Positions 52,519-61,990 of a DNA stretch of 64,000 nucleotides are shown here, one piece after another; the first letter of the stretch is position 1; each line of letters begins with the position of its first letter. A program made the translations under genes and the position numbers. The notes below the pieces were generated by a model. It was not told the DNA's origin. It was given only the letters and a program-made list of their open reading frames with translations, and made no database searches. This stretch comes from Halofilum ochraceum. GTDB taxonomy: Bacteria; Pseudomonadota; Gammaproteobacteria; XJ16; Halofilaceae. The DNA is taken from NCBI RefSeq assembly GCF_001614315.2, contig NZ_LVEG02000008.1, forward strand, positions 124,001-188,000. Reading direction: 5' to 3'.

Positions 52519-53648
52519 GCCCCGCGCCCGTCACGCGCGGGCTGCTGGACTTCACGCGCACCCTGCGCGCAAGAGGCTGGCCGGTGGGCATCGACGAACA
52601 GCACGATGCCCTGCGCCTGGCCGCGGAAGTCAGCGTCGCCGACCGCGAGCGCCTGCGTGACGCCCTGCGGGCGCTGTACTGCGGTACCGGGGCGCAGTGG
52701 TCCGAGTTCGACACCGTGTTCGATGACTATTGGTACCCCAAACGCGGCACGCGCACGCGCGCCAGCGGGGCGGGCAGCGGTCTGCAGCCCCAGCCCGGAA
52801 CGGGGATGGGCGAGAACTTCAGTCCACCGGACAAGCCCGGACACGGCAGCGGCGCCGAGGCCGATCCGGGCGGCGCCCACGAGGGCGCCAGCGCGTCCGA
52901 GAGCCTGGCACGGCGCGACTTCCGCCACCTCCACGATCCCGAGGAGCGGCGCACGCTCGATGCCATGCTGGAGCGCATGGCCCGGCACTGGCGCCACCGC
53001 CTGCGGCGGCGCTGGCGCGCCCTGCAGAAGGGCCGCCGCCTCGACCTGCGGCGGACCCTGCGACGCAGCCTGCCGCGCGGCGGCGTGCCAATCGACCCGG
53101 TGTGGCGGAAACCGCGGCAGCGACCACCGAACCTGATCCTGCTGGTCGATGCCAGCCGCTCGATGAGCCTCTACAGCTATCGCTTCCTGCGCTTCGCGGC
53201 GGGCGCGCTGGCGGCGTTCCCGGGTTCCGAGGCCTTCGTCTTCCATACGCGCCTCGTGCGGGTGACGGACGCCCTGCAGGAGCCGTCGGCCGAGCGCGTG
53301 CGGGAAAAGCTGGCGCTGCTATCGTCCGGCTTCGAGGGCGGCACACGGATCGGCGACAGCCTGACGACCTTCAATCACCAATACGGGCAGACCGTCCGGC
53401 GGCGCACTGTCGTCGTCATCCTGAGTGACGGGCTGGACACGGGCGACACCGCCACGCTGATCGATGCCCTTGGCGAGCTTCGCCGCCGCAGCGGGCGTAT
53501 CATCTGGCTGAACCCGTTGATGGGCCGGCGCGGCTACGCCCCCGAGGCCAAGGCCATGAAGGCGGCGCTGCCTTTTATCGACCGCCTTGCGCCGGCGCAC
53601 AACCTCGACAGCCTGCTCGCCCTCGAAACCGATCTGGTGCGGGTTTGA
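52515..53648 (+). CDS. coxE: CoxE-type vWA domain protein, second copy
   Basis: 377 residues from a GTG inside the coxD end. A helical N-terminal part and a Gly-rich linker lead to a vWA domain with MIDAS motif LLVDASRSMSLYS and the downstream LSDGLDTGDTATL. Works with CoxD. The N-terminal half differs markedly from the other CoxE, suggesting enzyme-specific recognition. Confidence 0.9.
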   Translation: MSPAPVTRGLLDFTRTLRARGWPVGIDEQHDALRLAAEVSVADRERLRDALRALYCGTGAQWSEFDTVFDDYWYPKRGTRTRASGAGSGLQPQPGTGMGENFSPPDKPGHGSGAEADPGGAHEGASASESLARRDFRHLHDPEERRTLDAMLERMARHWRHRLRRRWRALQKGRRLDLRRTLRRSLPRGGVPIDPVWRKPRQRPPNLILLVDASRSMSLYSYRFLRFAAGALAAFPGSEAFVFHTRLVRVTDALQEPSAERVREKLALLSSGFEGGTRIGDSLTTFNHQYGQTVRRRTVVVILSDGLDTGDTATLIDALGELRRRSGRIIWLNPLMGRRGYAPEAKAMKAALPFIDRLAPAHNLDSLLALETDLVRV

Positions 53649-53701
53649 GCACTGTGTGAAGGCACGATGCCTGGATCGCGCCTTCTACGGGAGAACCGAT
53701 C

Positions 53702-54544
53702 ATGAGCGAGACCGACGACGCCCTGACCGAACTCGAGCGCCTGCGGGCGGCGGGCACGCCCTGCGCGCTGGTCACCGTGGTCCGGGCCATCGCGCCGACC
53801 TCCGGTAAGCCCGGCCAGAAGGCCGTGGTCACCGCGGACGGTCGGATCCACGGCTGGATCGGCGGCGGTTGCGCCCAGCCGGCCGTCACCAAAAGCGTCG
53901 CTGAGGCCCTGGAGGACGGCGAACCGCGGCTGATCCGCGTCGCCCCGCCGGAGTGCGCCGAGAAGGGGCAACCCGGCGTGGTCGATTTCAATATGGGATG
54001 TGCGAGCCGCGGCACGCTCGACCTGTTCATCGAACCGATGCAGCCAAGGCCCGTGGTACGCATCCACGGCAGCGCGCCGAGCGCCCGCCACATCGCCGAC
54101 CTGGCCGCTCGCGTCGGCTTCGAGGTCCAGGTGCTGGCGCCCGGGACGGAACCGGGCGATTTCCCGAACGTTACGCGTCACGCCGCTCGCTACGACGGAG
54201 GGGAAGACTGGCCGGCGCCGAACTGGGCCGTGGTCGCCACCCAGGGGCAGGGCGACCGCAAGGCACTGACCGCGGCGCTGGAGTCCCCAGCCGCCGCTAT
54301 CGCCTTCATCGCCAGCCGCCGCAAACGCGCTCATCAGGTCGAACACTTCTCCGGCAAGGGCTATGCCGAGGAACGGCTTGCCGCAATCCACGCGCCAGCC
54401 GGCGTCGATATCGGTGCAAAAATTCCAGAGGAAATCGCGCTCTCCGTCGTCGCCCAGCTGGTTGAGTGGCGCCGACGCGGTGCAGGTGCTGTGTCCAGCG
54501 AGGCTTCACCAGCCGCAACGGATCGTGTTGATCACGGCAATTAG
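53702..54544 (+). CDS. coxF: CoxF, XdhC-family Mo-centre maturation protein
   Basis: 280 residues with both XdhC halves in one chain: N-terminal LVTVVRAIAPTSGKPGQKAV and GWIGGGCAQPAVTKSVAEAL, then a Rossmann part from PRPVVRIHGSAPSARHIADL and a C-terminal AAIHAPAGVDIGAKIPEEIALSVVAQL. CoxF in Oligotropha is required for the Mo-Cu centre. Closing gene of the form I operon; GGGAG precedes the ATG. Confidence 0.9.
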   Translation: MSETDDALTELERLRAAGTPCALVTVVRAIAPTSGKPGQKAVVTADGRIHGWIGGGCAQPAVTKSVAEALEDGEPRLIRVAPPECAEKGQPGVVDFNMGCASRGTLDLFIEPMQPRPVVRIHGSAPSARHIADLAARVGFEVQVLAPGTEPGDFPNVTRHAARYDGGEDWPAPNWAVVATQGQGDRKALTAALESPAAAIAFIASRRKRAHQVEHFSGKGYAEERLAAIHAPAGVDIGAKIPEEIALSVVAQLVEWRRRGAGAVSSEASPAATDRVDHGN

Positions 54545-54664
54545 ACTGCGTGTCGTACGAGAACCAGTGACTACATTTTGCGGCCGCGTTGCCGGCGACG
54601 GCTGAAAACGGCGGGTAGTGGAATGCGAGTTTAGGGTTCAGCGGCTGACTCGGCGCCCGGTTGA

Positions 54665-55978
54665 TCAGCCAGTAACGATCGGAAAACTCAGCCGAACCCG
54701 CAGTCCGTGCGGTGTTCGGTTCGTGATATCGATCGCGCCCTCGAAGCGCTCGGCGATCGCGGCTGCAATCGCCAGCCCAAGGCCGCTTCCGCCAGCCACT
54801 CCGTTCCGCCAGAATCGCTCGGTGAGGCGGTCGAGGTCTTCAGGTGCGACACCTGGACCGGTGTCATCGACCTCGAAGCGTACTGCGTTGCCAATCTGGC
54901 GGGTTTCGAGCATCACCGGCGTCCCGGGTTTCGTATGCCGCAACGCATTGGTCACGGCGTTGCCTACGGCGACGCTGAGTAACTCGACGGGCGCCGCGAT
55001 CGTTTCCTGCGAAGCATCACCCCGCACTGTCAGGCGAGCCCGATCTTCGCGCGACAATGAGCCGTTGATACGTTCAATGACCTCTGCGGATGTGGCACGC
55101 TCGGATGTGGCGGAAAGCCGTTCACTGTCCAGGCGCGCAAGCGTCAACAGCTGATCGATCGTTGCGGCCAGCCGGTCAGTCGATTCCACGGCATGCCCCA
55201 GCGCAACGTCCGCCCGCTCGCCCTCGCTGCGGCGAGCGACATCGAGGTTTGTCTTGATGGAGGCGACAGGCGTCCGCAACTCGTGCGCCGCGTCGTCGGT
55301 GAAGCGTCGCTCGCGACGCAATGCACTGTCCATGCGCTTTAGCAGGTCATTGAGGGTACGCCCCAGCGGGGTCAGTTCGGCGGGCAGGCGCTGCGTGTCC
55401 ACGGGGCTCAACGAGTCCGGCTCTCGTGACCCCACGGCGCGCCGAAGTGCCTCCAACGGTGCAAGGCCGCGACGGATACCCCACAGCAGCGCGCCCCCAT
55501 TGGCGATCAGCGCAATCAGGAAAGGAATAGCCGCAACCAGCAGTACATTTTCGATCAGTTGCCGACGCATATCGACACGGTCGGAAGTCGTAATGACGAG
55601 GTCATCCGTGCGGTGCGTGAAGGTACGCCAGCGCGTGCCGTCTTCCGTTTGATATGCGAATCCCGCCGCCGGGGCCGACGCGGATCCATCGCCCGCGTTT
55701 GCCGTGTGCGCGATCACGGTACCTTCGAGTGTACTGATGCGGCATGCGATACCCTCGGCGGCCGGCGCGGACAGGACCGGGCCGTCGAGATCGCTCCATG
55801 CACTCTCCGGGGTCTGCTCGACGAGCGAGGCGACCATTCGAGCCGATGCCGCGAGGCGCTGGTCGAGGGTCTTGCCGAGTTCGCGATCCAGGTCCCGCGC
55901 GAGCCATACGGCCGCGAGCAGCCAAACGATGCACACGCCGGTACCAAGCAGGAGCAGCAGCCGGAGTCGGAGACTCAC
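54665..55978 (-). CDS. dsbS: Sensor histidine kinase, DsbS-like
   Basis: 437 residues. TM helix at 5-27, periplasmic sensor (about 28-145), TM helix (LLVAAIPFLIALIANGGALLW), HAMP, H-box DDAAHELRTPVASIK, N-box NALRH, G1 DDTGPGV and G2 GSGLGLAI. The only Cys in the periplasmic part is Cys79 (EGIACRIS). It is divergent from a dsbD-dsbE-dsbG operon, as in Pseudomonas DsbRS, where, as I recall, a Cys at position 82 binds copper. Its ATG overlaps the regulator stop. Confidence 0.88.
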   Translation of the reverse strand: MSLRLRLLLLLGTGVCIVWLLAAVWLARDLDRELGKTLDQRLAASARMVASLVEQTPESAWSDLDGPVLSAPAAEGIACRISTLEGTVIAHTANAGDGSASAPAAGFAYQTEDGTRWRTFTHRTDDLVITTSDRVDMRRQLIENVLLVAAIPFLIALIANGGALLWGIRRGLAPLEALRRAVGSREPDSLSPVDTQRLPAELTPLGRTLNDLLKRMDSALRRERRFTDDAAHELRTPVASIKTNLDVARRSEGERADVALGHAVESTDRLAATIDQLLTLARLDSERLSATSERATSAEVIERINGSLSREDRARLTVRGDASQETIAAPVELLSVAVGNAVTNALRHTKPGTPVMLETRQIGNAVRFEVDDTGPGVAPEDLDRLTERFWRNGVAGGSGLGLAIAAAIAERFEGAIDITNRTPHGLRVRLSFPIVTG

Positions 55979-56670
55979 GCCGAGTCCCGACCATCATCGG
56001 ACATCGTCTCCGGCGCCGGCCCCAGGCGGTATCCCAGGCCGCGCACCGTTTCGACAATTTCGGGGCCCAGTTTGCGCCGGAGATGGTGCAAGTGAACGTT
56101 CAATGCGTTGCTGCTGACGTCATCGCTGAGTCCGTAAAGGCTGTCCTTGAGCCGGTCGGTGCTCACGATCGTGCCTCGGGCGTGGATCAGCGCGTGGAGC
56201 AACTCGAATTCCCGCCGGGAGAGGTCGACCGGACGGCCATCCAGGAAAACCGTCCGGCGTTGCGGATCGAGCCGCAGTGATCCATGCGAGAGCACCGCGT
56301 CATGCTGGCCGGAGGCGCGACGCAGCAGCGCGTGCAGGCGCGCGACGAGTTCGTCGAGTTCGAACGGTTTGACCAGATAGTCGTCCGCGCCGGCCGTCAG
56401 GCCGGCTACGCGATCGTCGAGGGCGTCGCGTGCCGTCAGTATCAGCACTGGCGTGGGGTCGCCGTTCGAACGCATCTCGCGGAGCACGGCCATGCCATCG
56501 CCGTCGGGAAGCGACAGGTCGAGAACGGCCACATCGGTGTGCGTTGTGGCCAGTGCGGCCCGGGCCCGACCGACCGTATCGACCTGGTCCACGGTCAGGC
56601 CATTGATTTCCAGCCCCGATTGGATGCCGGCGGCCATCCGGGAGTCGTCCTCGATGAGCAGTACGTGCAT
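55975..56670 (-). CDS. dsbR: OmpR-family response regulator, DsbR-like
   Basis: 231 residues. Receiver with IEDD acidic pocket, phosphorylation Asp51 (AVLDLSLPDGDG) and Lys of LVKPF; winged helix with LSRREFELLHALI and SSNALNVHLHHLRRKLG, of the QseB/PmrA subgroup. ATG at 56670 chosen from family alignment. A PmrA/QseB-type direct repeat stands before the divergent dsbD. Confidence 0.9.
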   Translation of the reverse strand: MHVLLIEDDSRMAAGIQSGLEINGLTVDQVDTVGRARAALATTHTDVAVLDLSLPDGDGMAVLREMRSNGDPTPVLILTARDALDDRVAGLTAGADDYLVKPFELDELVARLHALLRRASGQHDAVLSHGSLRLDPQRRTVFLDGRPVDLSRREFELLHALIHARGTIVSTDRLKDSLYGLSDDVSSNALNVHLHHLRRKLGPEIVETVRGLGYRLGPAPETMSDDGRDSA

Positions 56671-56831
56671 GACGTAGCCGGGCGGGTCAACGCAGTGAGG
56701 GCTGGGGTGTGGATACCGGGATGGCGGGCCGCCCCGGGCGCGAACGATTTCATGATACACGGCAACTCCCCGCCGCTTAAGCGGGATCCGGGGATATGCG
56801 GTGCCTGACAAGCGGGAGCCCGCACACCACC

Positions 56832-56848
56832 GTTAATCCGGTCTTAAT
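56832..56848 (+). promoter_or_regulatory. PmrA/QseB-type direct repeat upstream of dsbD
   Basis: GTTAAT-CCGGT-CTTAAT is a two-half-site direct repeat with an 11-base period, matching the YTTAAK-N5-YTTAAK box bound by PmrA/QseB-type regulators. It ends 44 bases before dsbD, where the adjacent response regulator would bind. A separate palindrome CCGCTTAAGCGG at 56773-56784 lies nearer the regulator gene. Confidence 0.6.
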
Positions 56849-56892
56849 CGCGGCGCTCCAGTGTCGCGTGTTCCACCCGCTCCCGTCAGGTA

Positions 56893-58698
56893 ATGATGTT
56901 GGTTGCGAAGCGTTGTTGTCGGTCCCTGCTGTTCGTGCTCTTCCTTCTGCCGTCCGCGGTCGCCGGCCAGGACAACTTTCTCGATCCGGCCGAGGCGTTC
57001 CAGTTGTCGGTCACGGACGCCCCGGACGGCGAGGTCGAACTGCACTGGGATATCGCGCCCGATTATTACCTGTACCGCCACGCTTTCTCCGTGGAGGGCG
57101 AGAAAAGCGCCGTAGCCGATGTAAGTATGCCGAAGGGGCGGACGATCACCGATGAGTATTTCGGGCGCCAGGAGGTCTATTTCGATCAGGTCACGCTGCG
57201 GGTGGATCCGGGCGCAGCGGAGCGACTGAGCGTATCCTGGCAAGGGTGCGCGAAGGCCGGGCTGTGCTATCCCCCGCAGGATATCTCGGTCGCCGTCCCA
57301 GATGGGGCGGATGGCGATGATGGGGCGAGCGGGACTAGCACAGAGAACGCTTCTGCATCGGGCCTGCAGGAGCTGGGCGAGGACCAGCAGGTGGCCGCGG
57401 ATCTCGCCAGCCAGGGAGTCCCGTGGATCATGCTGGCCTTCTTCGGGATGGGGCTGCTCCTGACTTTCACGCCCTGCGTGCTGCCAATGCTGCCGATCCT
57501 GTCGAGCATTGTCGTGGGCGCCCAGGCCGGCCCACGGCGCGGGTTGGTTTTGTCAGCCGCCTTCATCGGACCGATGGCGCTCACCTATGCCGCGCTCGGC
57601 GTCGGGGCCGGCCTGGCCGGAGCCAACCTGCAGGCCGCGTTGCAGGCGCCGCCGGTGTTGATCCCGTTCGCGGTCCTGTTCGTCGTGTTGGCCTTCGCCA
57701 TGTTCGGCGCATTCGAGCTTCAGTTGCCGCAGCCGGTCCGGTCACGCCTGGATGCCGCGCAGCGGGCGCGAACAGGCGGGTCACTTAGCGGTGCGGCCGC
57801 AATGGGGGTCATGTCCGCACTGCTTGTGAGTCCGTGCATGACCGCACCGCTCGCCGGTGCATTGCTCTATCTCGCCGATACCGGGGATGCCATGACCGGC
57901 GGTCTCGCGCTGTTGGCCCTCGGCCTGGGCATGGGGACCCCGCTGCTCGTCGTTGGCACGTTTGGCGCCCGAATTCTGCCGAAGCCCGGTGAGTGGATGA
58001 ACCGGGTCAAGGTCCTGTTCGGATTCATACTACTGGCGATGGCCGTGTGGTTCGTGGCCCGGATCGCGACACCCTGGGTCACGTTGGCCCTCTGGTCCGT
58101 CTGGGTGCTCTCGGCTTCGACCGCTTTGTGGGCGGCACGGACGCGGGCCGATCAGGCTGGCCACACCGTCATCGCCAACAGCGTGCGCGTGGCGGCTATG
58201 GTTACCGGGATCTGGGGCGCGGCGATGCTGCTGGGCGCCGCGGCGGGTAACGACGATCCCTGGTACCCGCTGGCGGGGCTTTCCACTGCGGGCGCGCCAG
58301 TCACCGACGACAATTCGCAGGGATTCATGTCGCGTTTCGAACCGGTCGAGTCTCCCGGGGCGCTTCGCGACCGCATCAACCAGGCGGCGGGCGATGGCCG
58401 CTGGACCGTGGTCGATGTCTACGCCGACTGGTGCACGTCGTGCAAGGTGATCGAGGAGGAGGTGTTCGGCGATCCGGCCGTGCAGCAGGAACTGTCCCGC
58501 ATGCAGTTGCTGCGCCCGGACGTCACGGACAATGACGCGCCGGACCGGCGTCTGCTGTCAGCCCACGACATACTCGGGCCGCCGACTATCATGTTCTTCG
58601 GCCCCGGTGGCCGAGAGCGCCGCGGTCAGCGAATCACGGGTGAAATTTCCGCGGAAGCGTTTCTCGATCGGCTCTCTGACGCAAAAGGGGAAGGCTGA
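56893..58698 (+). CDS. dsbD: Thiol:disulfide interchange protein DsbD
   Basis: 601 residues in the full three-part layout. Periplasmic alpha domain with Cys119/Cys125 (GCAKAGLCYPP), eight-helix membrane domain with Cys195 (TFTPCVLPMLPI) and Cys315 (SPCMTAPLAGAL), and gamma thioredoxin domain with Cys514/Cys517 (DWCTSCK). It moves electrons from cytoplasmic thioredoxin to periplasmic DsbG and DsbE. The second ATG at 56896 is equally possible. Overlaps dsbE by one base. Confidence 0.95.
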   Translation: MMLVAKRCCRSLLFVLFLLPSAVAGQDNFLDPAEAFQLSVTDAPDGEVELHWDIAPDYYLYRHAFSVEGEKSAVADVSMPKGRTITDEYFGRQEVYFDQVTLRVDPGAAERLSVSWQGCAKAGLCYPPQDISVAVPDGADGDDGASGTSTENASASGLQELGEDQQVAADLASQGVPWIMLAFFGMGLLLTFTPCVLPMLPILSSIVVGAQAGPRRGLVLSAAFIGPMALTYAALGVGAGLAGANLQAALQAPPVLIPFAVLFVVLAFAMFGAFELQLPQPVRSRLDAAQRARTGGSLSGAAAMGVMSALLVSPCMTAPLAGALLYLADTGDAMTGGLALLALGLGMGTPLLVVGTFGARILPKPGEWMNRVKVLFGFILLAMAVWFVARIATPWVTLALWSVWVLSASTALWAARTRADQAGHTVIANSVRVAAMVTGIWGAAMLLGAAAGNDDPWYPLAGLSTAGAPVTDDNSQGFMSRFEPVESPGALRDRINQAAGDGRWTVVDVYADWCTSCKVIEEEVFGDPAVQQELSRMQLLRPDVTDNDAPDRRLLSAHDILGPPTIMFFGPGGRERRGQRITGEISAEAFLDRLSDAKGEG

Positions 58699-59510
58699 TG
58701 TTGTCTGCAGCGATTGGCCCGCTGGCACTATCCATGAACCAGCTGCTGGCCCTTGTCGGACTGGGCGTCGCGCTCGCGGCCGGCGCGTTCGCCGCGCGCA
58801 CCCCGGAACAACGCGTGAATCACCTGCTCATGGACGCGGTTCTTGTCGGGCTTGTGGTCGCACGAGTCGTCTTCGTTATCCGCTACTTCCCACAGTATCA
58901 GGGCGACTGGGTTGGCGTCGTGGATATCCGCGATGGCGGGTTCATGGTCGTCCCCGGGCTGCTCGCGGCGGGGGTGTTCCTCATGTGGTGGTTCTGGAAG
59001 GTCCCGTCGCGCCGGCGGTCGCTCTGCGTGGCATTACTGAGCGGGACTCTCGTATGGGGCACAGCCGCCGGCAGTCTGTCGCTCATCGAGGCGACGAGTC
59101 GGCAATTGCCGGATGTGCAGGTCGAAACACTGGAAGGCGCCGCCGCCGGGCTTGATGCCTACCGCGGTGAGCCGATGGTCGTGAACCTCTGGGCGACTTG
59201 GTGCCCTCCATGCCGCCGCGAGATGCCGGTCCTCGAGGAGGCCCAGCAACGGCGCGATCAAGTCCAGTTCCTGTTCGTGAATCAGGGTGAGGGAAATCGA
59301 ACGATACGGAAGTATCTGGAAACGGAGGGGCTGAATCTCGACAACGTCCTGCTCGACCAGCATCGCGCCCTTGGCCAGACCGTCGGTTCGGCCGGGTTGC
59401 CGACAACGCTGTTCTATGACGCCGATGGACGTCTGGTCGATGTCCACACAGGCGAACTCTCGCGCGCCAGCCTGCATCGCGCACTCGAGCATTTCGAGGA
59501 CCCGCAGTAA
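58698..59510 (+). CDS. dsbE: TlpA/DsbE-like thioredoxin with N-terminal membrane domain
   Basis: 270 residues. The N-terminal third has several helices and resembles the prolipoprotein diacylglyceryl transferase-like segment found in some TlpA proteins. The C-terminal domain is a redoxin with Cys169/Cys172 (WATWCPPCRREMPVLEEA) and the cis-Pro loop GSAGLPTTLFYDADGRLV. A membrane-bound periplasmic reductase fed by DsbD. Start codon overlaps the dsbD stop. Confidence 0.88.
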   Translation: MLSAAIGPLALSMNQLLALVGLGVALAAGAFAARTPEQRVNHLLMDAVLVGLVVARVVFVIRYFPQYQGDWVGVVDIRDGGFMVVPGLLAAGVFLMWWFWKVPSRRRSLCVALLSGTLVWGTAAGSLSLIEATSRQLPDVQVETLEGAAAGLDAYRGEPMVVNLWATWCPPCRREMPVLEEAQQRRDQVQFLFVNQGEGNRTIRKYLETEGLNLDNVLLDQHRALGQTVGSAGLPTTLFYDADGRLVDVHTGELSRASLHRALEHFEDPQ

Positions 59511-59550
59511 CCGATTTATACGACCGATTACGATCGAGGGAGATAAGCAA

Positions 59551-60345
59551 ATGCGATCACACGCTGTTCGACACGCACCATGGTCAATCGGGCTCATTGC
59601 CGCCTGCGTGGGCCTGGCTGCGCCGGTGATCCGGGCGCAGGACGCACCGGCTCCGCTCCGGCAACTCGAAGCCCGCGGCGCTGAAGTCGGCGAATCATTC
59701 AAGGCGCCGGGCGGAATGACTGGCTATACGATCGAGATGCAGGGACGGACCATGACCGCCTACGTTCTTCCGGGGGGCGAGCATGCGCTCATCGGGACCC
59801 TGATCGACGCTGACGGCAATAATCTGAGCCGGGCCCACCTCGAAGAGGCGCAGAGTGAGGCGCTGGGGCCGGCGACATGGTCGCAACTCGGCGAAAGCGA
59901 CTGGATCCGCGACGGGGCTCCGGATGCCGAGCGCGTGATCTACGTATTCACCGATCCGAACTGTCCGTTCTGCCATCGTTTCTGGAAATCGGCCCGCCCA
60001 TGGGTCGAGGCGGGTCGCGTCCAACTCCGGCATATCATGGTAGGTATTCTCAAACCGGACAGCGCTCCGAAGTCCGCCACGCTCCTCGCAGCAGAGAATC
60101 CGGTCCAAGCATTGGTCGAGCACGAGCGGAATTATGCCGAGGGCGGCGTGAGTCCGGCCACGGAAATCCCGGACGAGGCGGACAGGGCAGTGCGCCGAAA
60201 CAATGCCCTGATGAAGGAACTGGGGTTCCGTGCGACCCCGACTGTCCTCTACAGGAGGAGCGACGGTGAAGTCGGAAGCAAGCAGGGGCAGCCACGTGGC
60301 AACGAGCTTGAACGGATCATGGGCGGACCCGCGCCCGGCTCCTGA
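59551..60345 (+). CDS. dsbG: Disulfide isomerase DsbG
   Basis: 264 residues. Signal peptide (SIGLIAACVGLAAPVIRAQ), N-terminal dimerisation domain with GGMTGYTIEMQGRTMTAYVLP, and thioredoxin domain with Cys138/Cys141 (FTDPNCPFCHRFWKSAR) and the cis-Pro RATPTVLYR. The CPFC active site differs from the CPYC usual in E. coli DsbG. GAGGGAGATAAGCAA precedes the ATG. Confidence 0.9.
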   Translation: MRSHAVRHAPWSIGLIAACVGLAAPVIRAQDAPAPLRQLEARGAEVGESFKAPGGMTGYTIEMQGRTMTAYVLPGGEHALIGTLIDADGNNLSRAHLEEAQSEALGPATWSQLGESDWIRDGAPDAERVIYVFTDPNCPFCHRFWKSARPWVEAGRVQLRHIMVGILKPDSAPKSATLLAAENPVQALVEHERNYAEGGVSPATEIPDEADRAVRRNNALMKELGFRATPTVLYRRSDGEVGSKQGQPRGNELERIMGGPAPGS

Positions 60346-60701
60346 AGGCCGAAGTGGTATGTATCTGTGACCGCCTTGGGCTCATCAGCATTGTTATGAC
60401 TCCCCGCCGACGATATTTTCGGGACCAAGCTGGTGTTGTAGTAAGTCTGTAATCGGTAGCCCGCCGCGTGACGGTAACTGTATGGAGACACGCGGGCACT
60501 TTCCGGGAAGAGTTGCTCAAACGACCCTTCAGCGATGACGGCGTCGATGTGGTTCGCGGGCACTCGCGCTGACGCCTTGAAACTCAGGCATTACTTGGCA
60601 ATCACGTTGGATTCCAGCGGGCAGTCGGGATAATGTGTACTGGCGTCGTGGATCCCAGAATCAAACCGAGGGGGGTGGATGTCACGTAAGTTCTTGATTT
60701 A
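60346..60701. other. Non-coding junction next to the tRNA-Asn remnant
   Basis: About 350 bases downstream of dsbG with no credible gene and a visibly lower GC content than the rest of the window. Short frames in it lack family signals. Confidence 0.5.
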
Positions 60702-60746
60702 TGGATCCCCGGGACGGATTCGAACCGCCGACCTAGTGATTAACAG
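60702..60746 (-). mobile_element. 3' fragment of tRNA-Asn (GTT): candidate att site
   Basis: On the minus strand the sequence runs from CTGTTAATCACTAGG (anticodon loop with GTT, 3' anticodon stem, variable loop) through the T arm GGCGG-TTCGAAT-CCGTC to CCCGGGGAT and CCA. The 5' half of a tRNA is absent: upstream bases cannot form the anticodon stem. This is the typical scar left by integrases at a tRNA 3' end. By orientation the element lies to the right and the intact tRNA beyond the window. Confidence 0.75.
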
Positions 60747-60872
60747 ACGCCCCCCGCGGGGAAATGGGATCCCTCCAGTCAAGTACTTATAGCATCCGGA
60801 GGAATCGTAAGTTATTGCGGTACCGGGAATTTCGGGCGATCTGAAACGAACTGCGCCAAGAGGCTACGTACC

Positions 60873-61034
60873 TTATCGTTGCAGCGGTTTTGGACCCCAG
60901 ATGGACCCCAGCGATGCCCGTATGCCGACTCGGTGACACCATCTTGTGGCGGCCTGAGCGCGGCGTATCGTCTGGACGGGGCGCCAGTCTGAACTGGACC
61001 AGTGCGGTCGCCGATCGTGATCATTCGGCGGCAT
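60873..61034 (-). CDS. Short ORF with strong ribosome site, unknown
   Basis: 53 codons starting MPPNDHDRRPHWSSSDWRPV, with AGAAGGAGA six bases before the ATG. No family recognised; basic and Trp-rich. Lying beside the att scar, it could be a decayed mobile-element gene. The rest of 60747-61183 shows nothing else convincing. Confidence 0.25.
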   Translation of the reverse strand: MPPNDHDRRPHWSSSDWRPVQTIRRAQAATRWCHRVGIRASLGSIWGPKPLQR

Positions 61035-61183
61035 AAATCTCTCCTTCTGAACCCGTGATCGCGCGCTCCGCACATTTGGGCCGGTCGCACTGCCGAGTCC
61101 GAGTCCCTTTCGGGTCGGTTCCGGCGAGTGTGGCCGGCTGTTCTCGGTAGGTTCTGTGCCCTGTTGTTGGCCAAATCAGGTCA

Positions 61184-61714
61184 CTATTTTACGCGAATAC
61201 TCCCCTTCATCCCGGCTGGATAGTGCCCGGGGATATGACAGGCGAACTGGACCTTGGTCGCCTCCGTGAACCGCCAGGTGATCGAACCAGTCTCGCCGGG
61301 CTGAACGACAATCCCGTTCGGATCGTTATCCATATGACCGGCCATACGGTCCATCGACATTCCCTGCATTTCCTTCTCGTGTTCGCGTTGTTGTGCCGGT
61401 GTGGCGAGCGTGAACGAGTGTTGCAGCTGGCCGACATTTTCGATGACGAATCGGACGGTGCTCCCCTTGCCGATCGACACCGCGTCGGGCGAGAAGACCA
61501 TAGTGTCTCTTGCCGTGACAGTGATGGTCCGATCGGCTTCACTGGCGTCGGCGGGACTGCCGAAGGCGAAGGAGTGACCGCCGCCATTATCATCATGTCC
61601 TCCGCCATGCTCGCCTGCGGCACTCACAGGGCCGGTGGCGGCCAGTGACAGCGCGAAGATTGCGCTCGCGGTGAACGACGGGCGCGTTGACTTGTGCGGG
61701 TCGACGTTGTGCAT
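61184..61714 (-). CDS. Plastocyanin/azurin-like cupredoxin
   Basis: 176 residues: signal peptide (FALSLAATGPVSA), a His/Gly-rich segment (GEHGGGHDDNGGGHS) and a cupredoxin domain. Type 1 copper ligands are His in LQHSF and Cys, His, Met in ACHIPGHYPAGM. A Met-rich loop (EMQGMSMDRMAGHMDND) may bind extra copper. Periplasmic copper protein of the kind found in copper-resistance clusters; ATG at 61714 has GAGGAG upstream. Confidence 0.88.
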   Translation of the reverse strand: MHNVDPHKSTRPSFTASAIFALSLAATGPVSAAGEHGGGHDDNGGGHSFAFGSPADASEADRTITVTARDTMVFSPDAVSIGKGSTVRFVIENVGQLQHSFTLATPAQQREHEKEMQGMSMDRMAGHMDNDPNGIVVQPGETGSITWRFTEATKVQFACHIPGHYPAGMKGSIRVK

Positions 61715-61990
61715 TGAGGTGCTCCTCGAATGATGGAATTGCATGTCGGTTCCTGCCGGCGCGATCAAAAGGTCACGGCCAGCAGAAACACGGATTGTGT
61801 GAGGTACTTCAGGGACGCTGCGGCCGGCTTGGTCGCGTCACACGGCTGTTATCGGTTCGGATTCCGAAAACGGTCGCTCCGTCGGTTGCCACATGGTGCT
61901 GACCGTAGAGCGGATCCGTTTGACGGTCGCGACGAGGCCGGGCGGCGGGTGCCGACCCGGACATCCGGGACGGGCGTCAGCCGGCGATCT

